Part shown: one piece after another, positions 16,875 to 27,979 of the stretch | Numbering within the stretch: the stretch's first letter is position 1 | How the letters are laid out: the number at the start of each line of letters is the position of its first letter | Assembly: GCF_001990485.1 (NCBI RefSeq) | Contig: NZ_LBFC01000002.1 | Span: 1-61,630 of the forward strand | DNA from: Thermosipho affectus | GTDB taxonomy: Bacteria > Thermotogota > Thermotogae > Thermotogales > Fervidobacteriaceae | Direction of reading: 5' to 3' | Length of the DNA: 61,630 nt | The notes under the pieces: model-generated | What the model saw: the letters and a program-made list of their open reading frames with translations, nothing else | Databases searched by the model: none | What the model was told of the DNA's origin: nothing | Position numbers and translations under genes: made by a program

Positions 16875-19358
16875 ATGGGAGTTACTAAAAAGATAAAAGA
16901 AGATAAAAGGTTTAGAACTTCTAAAGGACTCATCAAAGAAAACTATTTAGATCACATCAATCTAACCCTTGGAAAAACACTTGAAAATGCAACATCATGG
17001 GACAAGTATAATGCACTTGCACTCTTGGTTAAAGACCAAGTAGTAGAAAAATGGTTGCAAACTCAAAAAAAATACTTTGAAAATCCTGATACCAAAAGAG
17101 TTTATTATTTCTCAATTGAATTCTTAATTGGTAGACTACTTTACAATAACCTATTAAACTTACAAATCTACGATGACGTAAAAAAAGCGATGCAAGATTT
17201 AAATCTAAAATTAGAAGAAATAGCCGAAATTGAGCCCGATGCAGGATTGGGAAATGGCGGACTTGGAAGACTTGCAGCGTGTTTTCTAGATTCTATTGCC
17301 ACGCTTGGTATACCTGGATATGGTTACGGTATAAGGTACGAATATGGTATATTTAAACAAATAATCAAAGATGGTTTTCAAGTTGAACTACCAGATGATT
17401 GGCTCAAAAATGGGAATCCATGGGAAATCGAAAGAAAAGATAGAAGCGTAAAAATTAAATTCTTTGGAAAAACAGAGAGTTACAAAGACAAAGATGGAAA
17501 TTTAAGATTTAGATGGGTAGATACATACGATATTTTAGCGGTTCCCTATGACACACCGATAATTGGATATGGAAATGAAGTTGCAAATACATTAAGACTT
17601 TGGTCTGCAAGGCCAATCAATGAATTTGATTTTGACAATTTTCAAAAAGGAAATTATATAAAATCCGTTGAATCTCAAGCAATTGCAAGTGCAATCTCCA
17701 AAGTGTTATATCCAAACGATGCTTTTTACGCAGGGAGAGAGCTAAGACTAAAACAAGAGTACTTCTTTGTTTCAGCCTCCATACAAGATATTATAAGAAG
17801 ATTTAAAAAACAATTTGGAAACAATTTTGATATATTCCCAGATAAAAACGTAATCCAGCTAAATGATACACATCCAGCACTTGCTATTCCAGAATTAATG
17901 AGAATTTTAGTTGATGAAGAAAAATTATCTTGGGAAAAAGCATGGAAAATTACCACTAAAACTTTTGCATATACAAATCATACAGTTATGCCAGAAGCTT
18001 TGGAAAAATGGGAAGTACATCTTTTGGAAAGGCTGCTTCCAAGACATCTTGAGATTTTATACGAAATAAATGCAAGGTTTTTAGATAACGCAAATAAAAT
18101 ATTTAGTGGAAACATTGATAAAATAAGGAATGTTTCTATTTTTGAAGAAGGACATGTAAAGCAAGTCAGAATGGCTAATTTATCAATAGTTGGCTCTTTT
18201 TCAATTAATGGTGTATCTAAATTACACACAGAAATACTTAAAAACAGTGTTTTTAAAGATTTTTACGAAATATGGCCAAAAAAATTCAATAATAAAACCA
18301 ATGGAATTACTCAAAGAAGATGGTTATTGCAATGCAATCCAAATCTTTCAAATCTAATTAATGAAACACTTGGAGATAATTGGATTATAAACCTAGACTA
18401 TCTAAAAAATCTTGAAGCCTATGCAAATGACAAAAACTTTTTAGATAAGTTCTTTGAAGTAAAACAACATAACAAAAAACAACTTTCAAACTATATAAAA
18501 AAGGAATTAGGTATAAATGTAGATCCTGAATCTATCTTTGATGTACAAGTAAAAAGGCTCCACGAATATAAAAGACAGCTTCTCAATGTGATGCATATTA
18601 TATATCTTTACCAGACTTTAAAAGAAAATCCAAATATTGATATCTATCCTAGAACATTTATCTTTGGCGCAAAAGCTGCACCAGGATATAGAATGGCAAA
18701 GTTGATAATAAAACTGATAAACAGTGTAGCAGACATAGTAAATAATGACAAAGAAATAAACGATAAAATAAAAGTTGTATTTATACCAAATTATAACGTA
18801 TCCCTTGCAGAAATAATAATACCAGCCGCAAATGTAAGTGAACAAATATCAACTGCTGGAAAAGAAGCATCAGGTACTGGGAATATGAAATTTGCATTAA
18901 ACGGGGCATTGACCATTGGAACACTTGATGGTGCAAATATCGAGATAAAAGAATGCGTTGGTGATGAAAATATCTTTATATTCGGATTAACTGCAGAACA
19001 AGTCCAAAAACTAAAAGAAAGTAGGCTTTACAATCCATATGACATATACTTGAGAAATGAAAATATTAGAAAAATACTAGATGCTATAAACAATGGATTC
19101 TTCAACAAAGAGAATCCTGACTTGTTTAAAGATATATTTCAAGCGTTATTATTTGGTTTAAATGGCTCACAAGCAGATGAATATATGCTACTTGCAGATT
19201 TTGACAGTTATAAAACTAGACATAAAGAAATAGACATAACATATAGAGATAAATATCTTTGGAATAAAAAAGCATTACTAAACGTTGCAAGAGTCGGCAT
19301 TTTCTCAAGTGATAGAACGATAATGGAATACGCAAAGGATATTTGGAATGTGAAATAA
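16875..19358 (+). CDS. glgP: Glycogen/starch phosphorylase
   Basis: This PLP enzyme releases glucose 1-phosphate from alpha-1,4-glucans. It has 827 residues, the usual length of the GT35 family. Visible signatures are EIEPDAGLGNGGLGRLAACFLDS near the N-terminus, IQLNDTHPALAIPELMR, VQVKRLHEYKRQ, and EASGTGNMKFALNGALTIGT with the PLP-binding Lys672. The ATG at 16875 is chosen because GGAGGT stands 8 bases before it; an upstream in-frame ATG (16818) has no ribosome site and lies close to the -10 element. It is a single-gene transcription unit with its own promoter and terminator. Confidence 0.95.
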   Translation: MGVTKKIKEDKRFRTSKGLIKENYLDHINLTLGKTLENATSWDKYNALALLVKDQVVEKWLQTQKKYFENPDTKRVYYFSIEFLIGRLLYNNLLNLQIYDDVKKAMQDLNLKLEEIAEIEPDAGLGNGGLGRLAACFLDSIATLGIPGYGYGIRYEYGIFKQIIKDGFQVELPDDWLKNGNPWEIERKDRSVKIKFFGKTESYKDKDGNLRFRWVDTYDILAVPYDTPIIGYGNEVANTLRLWSARPINEFDFDNFQKGNYIKSVESQAIASAISKVLYPNDAFYAGRELRLKQEYFFVSASIQDIIRRFKKQFGNNFDIFPDKNVIQLNDTHPALAIPELMRILVDEEKLSWEKAWKITTKTFAYTNHTVMPEALEKWEVHLLERLLPRHLEILYEINARFLDNANKIFSGNIDKIRNVSIFEEGHVKQVRMANLSIVGSFSINGVSKLHTEILKNSVFKDFYEIWPKKFNNKTNGITQRRWLLQCNPNLSNLINETLGDNWIINLDYLKNLEAYANDKNFLDKFFEVKQHNKKQLSNYIKKELGINVDPESIFDVQVKRLHEYKRQLLNVMHIIYLYQTLKENPNIDIYPRTFIFGAKAAPGYRMAKLIIKLINSVADIVNNDKEINDKIKVVFIPNYNVSLAEIIIPAANVSEQISTAGKEASGTGNMKFALNGALTIGTLDGANIEIKECVGDENIFIFGLTAEQVQKLKESRLYNPYDIYLRNENIRKILDAINNGFFNKENPDLFKDIFQALLFGLNGSQADEYMLLADFDSYKTRHKEIDITYRDKYLWNKKALLNVARVGIFSSDRTIMEYAKDIWNVK

Positions 19359-19362
19359 TAAA

Positions 19363-19398
19363 AATAAAGGCTCCTTAAAAGGAGCCTTTATTTTATCC
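19363..19398. terminator. Bidirectional terminator between glgP and lepB
   Basis: A 14-base perfect inverted repeat (AATAAAGGCTCCTT / AAGGAGCCTTTATT) sits between the convergent glgP and lepB genes, with T-rich flanks on both strands. The lepB stop codon lies inside the right arm. Confidence 0.9.
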
Positions 19399-20254
19399 CA
19401 ATTGGTTGAACTGGTCCAAAATTTTTCAATGGCCAAATTCTCAATATAGGTCTTCCAATAACAGCTTCTTTGGGAACGAATCCAAAATATCTACTATCTA
19501 AGCTTTCCCTAGAATTATCTCCCATAAAAAAGTAGAAACCGTTTGGTATTTTTACAAAGACTTGCCCATTTTTTTTCCATATATAATCTTCAAAATTTAT
19601 ATTCTTTGGTTTTAAATATTTATCCACATATTCATAATACGGGATACCGTATTTCACTGGTTCCATTCCGCCAACTATACTAAAAACTATATTGGCAAAT
19701 TTTGAACCTTTTTTCAAAGCAAGTTCATAGAGAAATTTCCTATATTCTGTTTGATTATTTCTCAATCTACTAGCCTTATCTAAATAATTCCAAAGTTCCG
19801 GATATTCAAAAACACCTTCAGGTAAGTAATTAACATCCCTTAAATTTTCTGGAATCTCTCCATTAACAAATAGTTTCCATTTACCATCAACTAACTTTAA
19901 CGTAATAACATCGCCTTCTTTTGCCACAAGCCTTTTTACATATTTTACATGTCCTTTAAATTCCTTGGGGGAAAACAAATCCATAAATTTATCAAACGCT
20001 CTAAGCATCTGTTGAGCTCTCTCATCGCGGAAAGGCGTCCAAAATACTGTTATTTCACCTATTTCAGGTTCTCTCGCTTGAAAAGTTATTTTTTCAATAA
20101 AAAGGCGGTCCCCAATGTTAATAGTTGGTATCATAGAACCTGTGGGGACCATCATAGTTTCAAAAACAAACAGCCTAATAATTGTAGCTGCAACTATAGC
20201 ATAAACAAGCGTAATAACTGTATCCTTAAAGATTTTTGAAGGTCTTTTTTTCAT
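19388..20254 (-). CDS. lepB: Signal peptidase I
   Basis: A membrane-bound serine/lysine protease that removes signal peptides. One N-terminal membrane helix (about 12-31) precedes MVPTGSMIPTI with the nucleophile Ser40; KYVKRLVA holds the general base Lys107; GDNSRESLDSRYFG is the box E motif. At 288 residues it has a long insertion (about 120-215) between boxes D and E that is absent from small Gram-positive enzymes. It ends the minus-strand rpsP-rplS cluster; the gap to rplS is 5 bases. Confidence 0.92.
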   Translation of the reverse strand: MKKRPSKIFKDTVITLVYAIVAATIIRLFVFETMMVPTGSMIPTINIGDRLFIEKITFQAREPEIGEITVFWTPFRDERAQQMLRAFDKFMDLFSPKEFKGHVKYVKRLVAKEGDVITLKLVDGKWKLFVNGEIPENLRDVNYLPEGVFEYPELWNYLDKASRLRNNQTEYRKFLYELALKKGSKFANIVFSIVGGMEPVKYGIPYYEYVDKYLKPKNINFEDYIWKKNGQVFVKIPNGFYFFMGDNSRESLDSRYFGFVPKEAVIGRPILRIWPLKNFGPVQPIGIK

Positions 20255-20259
20255 TTAAA

Positions 20260-20607
20260 TTACCTTCTCTCCTTAATTTTCACCTTTCCGCGGATGTTTC
20301 TCAAGTAATATAGTTTTGCCCTTCTAACTTTACCACGCCTGACAACCTCAATTTTTTGAATTATTGGTGCATACAGTGGAAAGATTCTTTCAACACCTAC
20401 ACCATTAGCACCAATTCTCCTAACTGTAAATGTTTTTCCAATACCAGAACCTCTTAAAGAAATTACAATTCCCTCAAAAGCTTGTGTTCTTTCTTTGTTG
20501 CCTTCTTTAAATTTAACATATACTTTTACAGTATCTCCAGGTCTAAATTCTGGCACCTCTTTAATTTGATTCTTTTCAATAATTCTAATAAGGTTATCCA
20601 TACTCAT
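20260..20607 (-). CDS. rplS: Ribosomal protein L19
   Basis: A 115-residue protein of the large subunit at the 30S-50S interface. [29 protein letters not shown] and RAKLYYLRN are L19 signatures. The ATG at 20607 follows AAGGAGGGATTTAT, so it is preferred to the in-frame codon at 20628, which lies inside the upstream methyltransferase. Confidence 0.96.
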   Translation of the reverse strand: MSMDNLIRIIEKNQIKEVPEFRPGDTVKVYVKFKEGNKERTQAFEGIVISLRGSGIGKTFTVRRIGANGVGVERIFPLYAPIIQKIEVVRRGKVRRAKLYYLRNIRGKVKIKERR

Positions 20608-20620
20608 ATAAATCCCTCCT

Positions 20621-21913
<1,293 letters not shown>

Positions 21914-21917
<4 letters not shown>

Positions 21918-22450
21918 CCTAACCACTCCGGAAGCCTGACAACTATCTTTCTATCTTTCTTGTCAATTAAAACAACATAGTCCTTAATAACAGGTATCAT
22001 AAGTTCATTTTCGGTATCCTTATTTATTACAAGAACATCGTTACTACCCGTTTGTATAATCTCATCAACTTTTCCTATGTTCTTACCATTCTCATCAAAG
22101 ACATTTAAACCTAAAATTTCGTAAAAATAATACTCATCATCTTTTAAAGATGGCAACATACTTTTTTCAATATAAAGTTTAGACCCCACAAATTTTTTAG
22201 CGTCATTCACAGAATCAATTCCCTTAATTTTCACAATGTAATAACCATTTGACAATACCATGTATGAGATTCTACCAAATAGAAACTTTTTTACCTTTTC
22301 GTTATATATAAAAACTTCATCTAAAGATTCAATAACTTCAGGTATATTAGTTAATGGTAACAACCTTAACTCTCCACCAAGCCCGTGCGTTTTCCCAAGT
22401 ATTGCAACTGGGACTTTGTCTTTTAAAAGCTCATGGAGAGTCTTAATCAT
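21914..22450 (-). CDS. rimM: 16S rRNA processing/30S maturation factor RimM
   Basis: A 178-residue protein that binds S19 and assists maturation of the 30S head. VAILGKTHGLGGELRLLPLT is the N-terminal RimM signature; the PRC-barrel half begins near residue 100 (YYFYEILGLNVFDENGKNIGKVDEIIQTGSNDVLVI). It overlaps khpA and trmD by 4 bases on each side, in the standard order. Confidence 0.93.
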
Positions 22451-22671
22451 CTTACCACCTTCAAAATAAAATCATTTTCATCGGTTATTGAAGATAAAAG
22501 TATCTTAATTGACTTTATTGTTCTTCCATCCTTTCCAATAACCTGCCCAACATCTTCAGAATTTACCGATATTTCAAATATTCTTTTTCCATCCTCATTA
22601 AATTCCAAAACAACTACCTCTTCGGGATTTTTTACAATCCCCTTGAGTATGTACTCAAGGAGCTCTTTCAT
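22447..22671 (-). CDS. khpA: KH-domain RNA-binding protein KhpA
   Basis: A 74-residue single-KH protein. [19 protein letters not shown] carries the G-x-x-G RNA-binding loop. It lies between rpsP and rimM as in many bacteria and partners with KhpB/Jag in some. The ATG overlaps the rpsP stop (ATGA). Codons near its start form a perfect inverted repeat (CCTTGAGTA tg TACTCAAGG, 22641-22660), which may be chance. Confidence 0.92.
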   Translation of the reverse strand: MKELLEYILKGIVKNPEEVVVLEFNEDGKRIFEISVNSEDVGQVIGKDGRTIKSIKILLSSITDENDFILKVVR

Positions 22672-22955
22672 TGATTAGCCTCCTTCTTTTTTGCATTTTT
22701 TATTTCATCAACTTTTTTAAAGACCCCTGCCTTTCTCAAAAGGTTTCTTGCCGTTTGGCTTGGTTGTGCACCTTTTAAAATCCAATCAACTGCCTTATCT
22801 ACATCAACATTTAAAACATAAGGGTCCTTAATAGGATCATAATATCCCAAACTTTCAATGTATGCACCATCTCTTCTTTTTCTTTGATCAACTACCACAA
22901 TTCTGTAAAATGGTTGTTTCTTTTTACCCATACGTGTTAACCTAATCCTTACCAC
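22668..22955 (-). CDS. rpsP: Ribosomal protein S16
   Basis: A 95-residue small-subunit protein. [20 protein letters not shown] and the SLGYYDPIK segment are diagnostic. The GTG at 22955, with GGAGGTGTTTA upstream, yields the standard N-terminus VVRIRL; the in-frame ATG at 22970 lies upstream of that ribosome site and is unlikely. Confidence 0.96.
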   Translation of the reverse strand: MVRIRLTRMGKKKQPFYRIVVVDQRKRRDGAYIESLGYYDPIKDPYVLNVDVDKAVDWILKGAQPSQTARNLLRKAGVFKKVDEIKNAKKKEANQ

Positions 22956-22978
22956 ACTAAACACCTCCATACAAATTT

Positions 22979-24286
22979 TTATAATTTAAAACCTCTTAAA
23001 TTAAATGGTAACTTTCCTTTTTTAAACATTTTCATCATTTTTTTCATTTCCTCATAGTTTTTTATTAATTTATTAACTTCTTGTACACTAGTTCCACTAC
23101 CTTTTGCAATCCTTTTCTTTCTGCTTGCATTAAGTATCTTGGGATTTCTTCTTTCCTCAGGAGTCATTGAATTTATTATCGCCTCTGTTATTTTTAATTC
23201 TTTTTCACCTTGATCTAAATCAACCTTCGGGGCACCTGGTAAAAGATCAATAATTTTTGAAAGAGAACCAAGTTTTTTTATTTCCTTCAACTGTTCTTGA
23301 AAATCTTCCAAGGTAAACTCCGCATTTATCATTTTCTTTCCTAAATTTTTCATTTTTTCTTTATCAAGTTCCTGCTCTGCCTTTTCAATTAACGTCAAAA
23401 CATCCCCAAGCCCCAATATCCTACTTGCAATTCTTTCTGGATAAAACTCCTCAAGGTCCTCTATTTTTTCACCGGTTCCAATAAATTTCACAGGTTTTTG
23501 TGTAACATATCTAATTGATAAAATCACTCCGCCCCTTGCATCACCATCCATCTTTGTTACCACAAATCCCGTGACATCTAGCCTTTCATCAAAAGTTTTA
23601 GCAGAGTTTACCGCATCTTGCCCAGTCATTGCATCAACTACCATCAAAATTTCATCCGGGTTTAAAATATCTTTAATTTCCACCAATTCGGACATCATTT
23701 CTTCATCTATGTGCAATCTCCCAGCAGTATCAAATATTACTACATCATATCCACTATCTTTTACTTCTTTTAAAGCCCCTTTTACTATTTTAATTGGATT
23801 TTTTTTATCACCATAGTAGACAGGTACGTCTATCCTTTTACCCAAAGTTATCAATTGATCAATAGCCGCAGGTCTATAGGTATCTGCTGCGACTAAATAT
23901 GGTTTTCTACCTCTTTTTTTAAGTAAATTTGCAATTTTAGCCGCACTCGTTGTCTTACCACTTCCTTGCAATCCAACCATCATAATATATGAAGGAGAAT
24001 GAATCATTTGCAATTGCGATTTTTCCCCCATTAATCTAATTAATTCATCTTTCAAAATCTTAATAAACATTTGATCAGGAGTCAAAGATCTCAAGACTTC
24101 TTCTCCTAACGCTTTCTTCTTTACTTCATCTATAAATTCTTTTACCACTTTATAATTAACATCAGCTTCCAGCAAAGAAAGCTTTACTATTCTAATAGCT
24201 TCTTTAATATTTTTTTCCGTAATTTTTCCTTTTCCAGATAAACTTTTAAACGCCTTTGAAAGTTTTTCTTGTAGTCCCTCGAACAA
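22979..24286 (-). CDS. ffh: Signal recognition particle GTPase
   Basis: A 435-residue SRP54 protein that delivers nascent membrane proteins to the translocon. The order is a four-helix N domain (1-90), G domain with [13 protein letters not shown] (P-loop), [20 protein letters not shown] and [10 protein letters not shown], then a methionine-rich M domain (about 300-435) for signal sequence and 4.5S RNA. The TTG at 24286 has AAGGTGA just upstream and starts the protein at FEGLQEKLS; the GTG at 24295 sits in that site. The 4.5S RNA gene was not found nearby. Confidence 0.95.
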   Translation of the reverse strand: MFEGLQEKLSKAFKSLSGKGKITEKNIKEAIRIVKLSLLEADVNYKVVKEFIDEVKKKALGEEVLRSLTPDQMFIKILKDELIRLMGEKSQLQMIHSPSYIMMVGLQGSGKTTSAAKIANLLKKRGRKPYLVAADTYRPAAIDQLITLGKRIDVPVYYGDKKNPIKIVKGALKEVKDSGYDVVIFDTAGRLHIDEEMMSELVEIKDILNPDEILMVVDAMTGQDAVNSAKTFDERLDVTGFVVTKMDGDARGGVILSIRYVTQKPVKFIGTGEKIEDLEEFYPERIASRILGLGDVLTLIEKAEQELDKEKMKNLGKKMINAEFTLEDFQEQLKEIKKLGSLSKIIDLLPGAPKVDLDQGEKELKITEAIINSMTPEERRNPKILNASRKKRIAKGSGTSVQEVNKLIKNYEEMKKMMKMFKKGKLPFNLRGFKL

Positions 24287-24486
24287 ATAAATCACCTTCC
24301 TTTTTCTTCCTAATTTAGTATATTATACTTTTTCCTTTTTTCAATTAAATTTTTGTACAACTTTGAAAACAAACACAAAATTATATGTAACAAATAAATT
24401 ACACCAGTTCGATTGCTTAACTTAACACATCGAATAGTTTTAACATTTACGTAAAAATTTATGTTTTTGAATTAATCAACCTGATG

Positions 24487-24492
24487 TATAAT
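24487..24492 (+). promoter_or_regulatory. Candidate -10 element of the thi operon
   Basis: TATAAT stands about 13 bases before the riboswitch aptamer. A weak TTTTTG (24464-24469) lies 17 bases upstream as a possible -35. Of the gene-free stretch 24287-24635, the part before 24464 shows nothing else recognisable. Confidence 0.55.
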
Positions 24493-24501
24493 AGAATTAA
24501 C

Positions 24502-24592
24502 CCAAGGGGAGCTCCATATTCCGGGGCTGAGAGGAAGGTGGAAACCTTCGACCCTTTGAACCTGACCCAGATAATACTGGCGGAGGGATGGG
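24502..24592 (+). promoter_or_regulatory. TPP riboswitch (THI element)
   Basis: The conserved thiamine-pyrophosphate aptamer is clear: GGGGAGCTC near 24507, GGGGCTGAGAGGAAGG (24522-24538), ACCCTTTGAACCTGACCCAG (24551-24570), ATAATACTGGCGGAGGGATGGG (24571-24592). In other bacteria this RNA turns off thiamine synthesis and uptake genes when TPP is bound. Here it precedes a terminator and the thiB-thiP pair, so premature termination is the probable mechanism. Confidence 0.96.
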
Positions 24593-24597
24593 AAATA

Positions 24598-24622
24598 CCC
24601 TCCAAAAGGAGGGATTTTTTTT
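24598..24622 (+). terminator. Riboswitch-controlled terminator
   Basis: CCCTCC and GGAGGG pair across AAAA and are followed by eight or nine T, ending just before the AGGAGG ribosome site of thiB. The left arm follows the aptamer's 3' end by only a few bases, consistent with a switch between aptamer pairing and read-through. Confidence 0.88.
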
Positions 24623-24635
24623 AGGAGGTGAAAAA

Positions 24636-25613
24636 ATGAAAAAATATATTGTAAGCTTGTTTGTTCTAATTGGAGTACTTTATTTTTCTACCCAAACATT
24701 GGTAATTTACACATACGATAGTTTCGTCTCAGGGATTGGTTATGAGGTAATTCCAATTTTTGAAAAAATGTATGATTGCAAAGTCGATCTTAGATCTTTC
24801 GGAGATGCCGGAGCCGTATTAGCAAGGTTAATATTAGAAAAAGATAAGCAAAAAGCAGACGTAATAATAGGACTTGATCAGGCTTTACTACATAGGGCAA
24901 AAAAAGAAGGGTTACTTGAAAAATATTCACCGATAAATTATTCTTTATTAAAATATCCAGAATTAAAAGATGAATACGGTGTACCGTTTGATTTTGGTGC
25001 CATTGCAATAGTTTACAACAAAAACACTGTAAAAAATCCACCGAAAAGTTTTTCGGATTTATTAAAAAAAGAGTTCAAAAACAGAATAGTTGTGGAAGAT
25101 CCACGCACTTCAAGCACAGGAATTAGTTTTTTGTTGTGGACAATCGCTGTCTATGGAGATAACTATTTAGATTTTTGGAAAAAATTTAAAGAAAACATAC
25201 TAACAATAACACCTGGCTGGGATGAAGCGTTTGAGATGCTCGAAACTGGTGAAGCAGATATCATGGTAAGTTACGCCACAGATGGTGCATATAGTTATTA
25301 CAACTATGGTAAAATTACATATGTACCAGTAATTATGAAAGAAGGAGCATTTGTACAAGTTGAATATGCTGCAATAGTAAAAGGTGCAAAAAACATGGAA
25401 CTTGCAAAAAGATTTTTAGAGTTTGTATTAATGGACAATTTTCAAGAAAAAATTCCATTAAATCAATGGATGCTTCCTGTAACTAATGTCAGTATTCCAG
25501 ACGCATTTAAATATGTGCCAAGAATGGAAAAAATTTTGAAAATAAATCCCAATTTATATGAAAAACAAGAGGAGATATTAAAAGAATGGTCAAAAGAAAT
25601 TATTGGTGGGTAA
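24636..25613 (+). CDS. thiB: Thiamine ABC transporter substrate-binding protein
   Basis: A 325-residue extracytoplasmic binding protein with a signal peptide (MKKYIVSLFVLIGVLYFSTQ). TLVIYTYDSFVSGIGYEVIPIFEKMY, KADVIIGLDQALLHRAKKEGLLEKY and LETGEADIMVSYATDGAY match the thiamine/thiamine-phosphate binding family ThiB/TbpA. The preceding TPP riboswitch strongly supports thiamine as ligand. The ATG at 24636 follows AGGAGGTGAAAA. An upstream in-frame ATG lies inside the riboswitch and is rejected. Confidence 0.93.
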   Translation: MKKYIVSLFVLIGVLYFSTQTLVIYTYDSFVSGIGYEVIPIFEKMYDCKVDLRSFGDAGAVLARLILEKDKQKADVIIGLDQALLHRAKKEGLLEKYSPINYSLLKYPELKDEYGVPFDFGAIAIVYNKNTVKNPPKSFSDLLKKEFKNRIVVEDPRTSSTGISFLLWTIAVYGDNYLDFWKKFKENILTITPGWDEAFEMLETGEADIMVSYATDGAYSYYNYGKITYVPVIMKEGAFVQVEYAAIVKGAKNMELAKRFLEFVLMDNFQEKIPLNQWMLPVTNVSIPDAFKYVPRMEKILKINPNLYEKQEEILKEWSKEIIGG

Positions 25614-27136
25614 TTCCTTTGTTATATGTTATTGGGGGACTTTTTGTCCCCCTATTTTTTCTATTTTATAAATTTGGTGGAATAAACTTTTCCGCTATAA
25701 AAGATCACTCAAATGTTATCAAATTTACTATAACCCAAGCAATTGTTTCATCGATTTTTACATTGCTTCTTGGACTACCCGGTGCATACATTGTTGCCAG
25801 AACAAAAACACATCCATTTTTAAAATCTATTTTTAGAATATTGTCATCAATTCCTTTTATTTTACCTGGTGTTACCATGAGCATTGGATTTTTAATGGCT
25901 TTTGGAAGAAATGGACTCTTAACTAAGTTATTGGGAATACTAGGATTTGATGGGAAAATTTTGTATACATTCACCGCTGTAATTCTAGGACATGTCTTCT
26001 ATAACTTTCCACTTTTCATAAGGATAGTTGGAGAAACATGGGAAAAAATAGATGCAAGTTTAATCGAAGCAGCAAAAATAGATGGTGCAAAACAATACAG
26101 AATTTTTTGGAAAGTGGAACTTCCAATTTTAACTCCATCAATTTTAAAAGCATTTCTTTTAACTTATGTCTATACTTTTACAAGTTTTTCAGTTGTTTTA
26201 ATACTTGGTGGAATAAAATATTCAACTATTGAAGTTTCCATATATATGTATACAAAAATACTCTTTGATTTTAAAAGTGCTCTTTCACTTTCATTTTTTC
26301 AAATCTTATTCATCTCTGTAGTTTCATATATGCTTTCATTTGAAAAGTTTGAATTTCTCAATGGAACTTCTTTAAAAGAAAAATTCCCCATTTGGGGATA
26401 TTTCTATATAATTCTAACCATTGCAATCATATTCATTCCACTAACATATTCTGTCCTTTCAGGATTTATAAACTACGGTGGAGGATTTGGAATAGAAAAC
26501 TTCAAAAGACTTTTATCATTAAATTTAAAAAGATACATTGGTACCACTTTTTCATCTATGTTTGTATATACAATCTCTTTTAGTATAATCTCTTCAATTA
26601 TTTCAATAATTATCTCAATAATAAGCTCTTTTTATAAAATCCAAAAGCTTCAATATCTAATGTTTTTACCCGCATCAATTTCTCCAGTTACTCTTGCTTT
26701 CTCATATGTATCTCTAAATATTAGTCAATACATTTCAATTCTTGTAATATATTCGTTAATTTCGCTTCCAATAGTATATGGAATAATCTCAAGTGGTTGG
26801 AAAACAATTGATCCATACTCTATCGAAGCAGCTAAAATAGACGGTGCAAATACATTTAATTTAAACTTAAAAATAAGGTTTCCACAAATTAAATACCATC
26901 TACTAACAGCTTTTGTATACGCTTTCACCTTATCAATAGGTGAAATGTCTGCAACTATAACATTAAGTAACCCACCAGTTTCAACACTATCTATATCCAT
27001 ATACAGACTCTTAAGTTCCAGAAAAATTCCAGAAGCAAGAGCCTTAAACACAATTTATTCATTTATAGTTATTCTTTTATTCTCAACAATTGAATATTTA
27101 AGAAATAAAAAACTAAAGAATGTCTATATTAAATAA
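25586..27136 (+). CDS. thiP: Thiamine ABC transporter permease (fused two-domain)
   Basis: A 516-residue inner-membrane permease made of two homologous halves with about 12 helices. Each half has an EAA loop: IEAAKIDGAKQYRIFWKVELP (about residue 160) and IEAAKIDGANTFNLNLKIRFP (about 415), which dock the ATPase. It overlaps the thiB end by 28 bases. No thiQ ATPase gene follows; instead the gene overlaps a convergent minus-strand gene by 24 bases, so the ATPase must come from elsewhere. Confidence 0.9.
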   Translation: MVKRNYWWVIPLLYVIGGLFVPLFFLFYKFGGINFSAIKDHSNVIKFTITQAIVSSIFTLLLGLPGAYIVARTKTHPFLKSIFRILSSIPFILPGVTMSIGFLMAFGRNGLLTKLLGILGFDGKILYTFTAVILGHVFYNFPLFIRIVGETWEKIDASLIEAAKIDGAKQYRIFWKVELPILTPSILKAFLLTYVYTFTSFSVVLILGGIKYSTIEVSIYMYTKILFDFKSALSLSFFQILFISVVSYMLSFEKFEFLNGTSLKEKFPIWGYFYIILTIAIIFIPLTYSVLSGFINYGGGFGIENFKRLLSLNLKRYIGTTFSSMFVYTISFSIISSIISIIISIISSFYKIQKLQYLMFLPASISPVTLAFSYVSLNISQYISILVIYSLISLPIVYGIISSGWKTIDPYSIEAAKIDGANTFNLNLKIRFPQIKYHLLTAFVYAFTLSIGEMSATITLSNPPVSTLSISIYRLLSSRKIPEARALNTIYSFIVILLFSTIEYLRNKKLKNVYIK

Positions 27137-27979
27137 CATCTTAGCAATAATTCCTATTATAAAAGACAAACCCATAACTCCAAAACTAATTAAAAACATT
27201 TCAGAAAAATAACCTTTAAAACTCTTATTTTGAACTATTGAAACAAAATATGAAAAGAACAAAATAATTACTAATGCAATAACCAGCAAGAAAATTAAAG
27301 CAAAAAATGGATTAGGTACCAATATATATGGCATAACCAATAAAAATACTGTAAAAATGTAAGCAATACCTGTATAAATAGCAGATTTTAATGGATTTTG
27401 TGAATTTGGATCAGACCTTTGTGATAAATATTCGGAAGCAGACATTGAAAATGATGCTGCAATACCAGTTATCACACCTGAAAGGGCAACCAATTTTGAA
27501 TTTTGAAATGCAAAAGTTAATCCTGCGAGCGTTCCTGTTAATTCAACAAGAGCATCATTTAATCCCAAAACCATTGAACTAATATATTTTATCCTTTCTT
27601 CGTCGATAAGCTTTAGTAACTCTTTTTCATGTAAATCTTCATCTAATATTATTTTTTCAATTTCCGGTATTTCATCTTTTAACATCAAATAATTTTTTTG
27701 GGCTTTTTCTTCCGCCTTTTCCATAGCATTCAAAGAGAAAGTTAATCCCAAAATAAAGTAAACAAAGATATGCCAAATTATTTTCAAATAATTCGGATGA
27801 AGATCTTTTTTCGAATATTTTTTTAAAATGTTATAGTGTCTAAATTCATCTTCTGCAATTTTTCTAAGAACTTTACTATTTTTATTTTTAGAAATCTTTG
27901 ACAAAAATTTATAGACATAAAATTCTGTAATTTCATTTCTTTGAAAACCATATAAAATTTTTCTCAACTTTTTTGTCAA
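27113..27979 (-). CDS. Ferritin-like/VIT1 fusion membrane protein (MbfA-like)
   Basis: A 288-residue probable iron or manganese transporter. Residues 1-135 form a ferritin/rubrerythrin-like helical domain with metal-ligand candidates (NEITEFYVY, EDEFRHYNILKKY, DEDLHEKEL). Residues about 140-285 are a VIT1/CCC1 membrane domain (MVLGLNDALVELTGTLAGL, SMSASEYLSQRS). In MbfA-type proteins this pair exports Fe2+. The start is TTG 27979 with GGAGGGATATT upstream, overlapping the next gene upstream by 4 bases. Its 3' end overlaps the thiP 3' end tail to tail. Confidence 0.82.
   Translation of the reverse strand: MTKKLRKILYGFQRNEITEFYVYKFLSKISKNKNSKVLRKIAEDEFRHYNILKKYSKKDLHPNYLKIIWHIFVYFILGLTFSLNAMEKAEEKAQKNYLMLKDEIPEIEKIILDEDLHEKELLKLIDEERIKYISSMVLGLNDALVELTGTLAGLTFAFQNSKLVALSGVITGIAASFSMSASEYLSQRSDPNSQNPLKSAIYTGIAYIFTVFLLVMPYILVPNPFFALIFLLVIALVIILFFSYFVSIVQNKSFKGYFSEMFLISFGVMGLSFIIGIIAKMLFNIDIL

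Noticed and set aside
22641-22660. Perfect inverted repeat in khpA as a regulatory hairpin
   Set aside because: It lies within coding sequence, lacks a T tract, and similar stems occur by chance in AT-rich coding DNA.
24287-24463. 4.5S/SRP RNA gene next to ffh
   Set aside because: The region is AT-rich and lacks the conserved GGAA tetraloop hairpin of SRP RNA.
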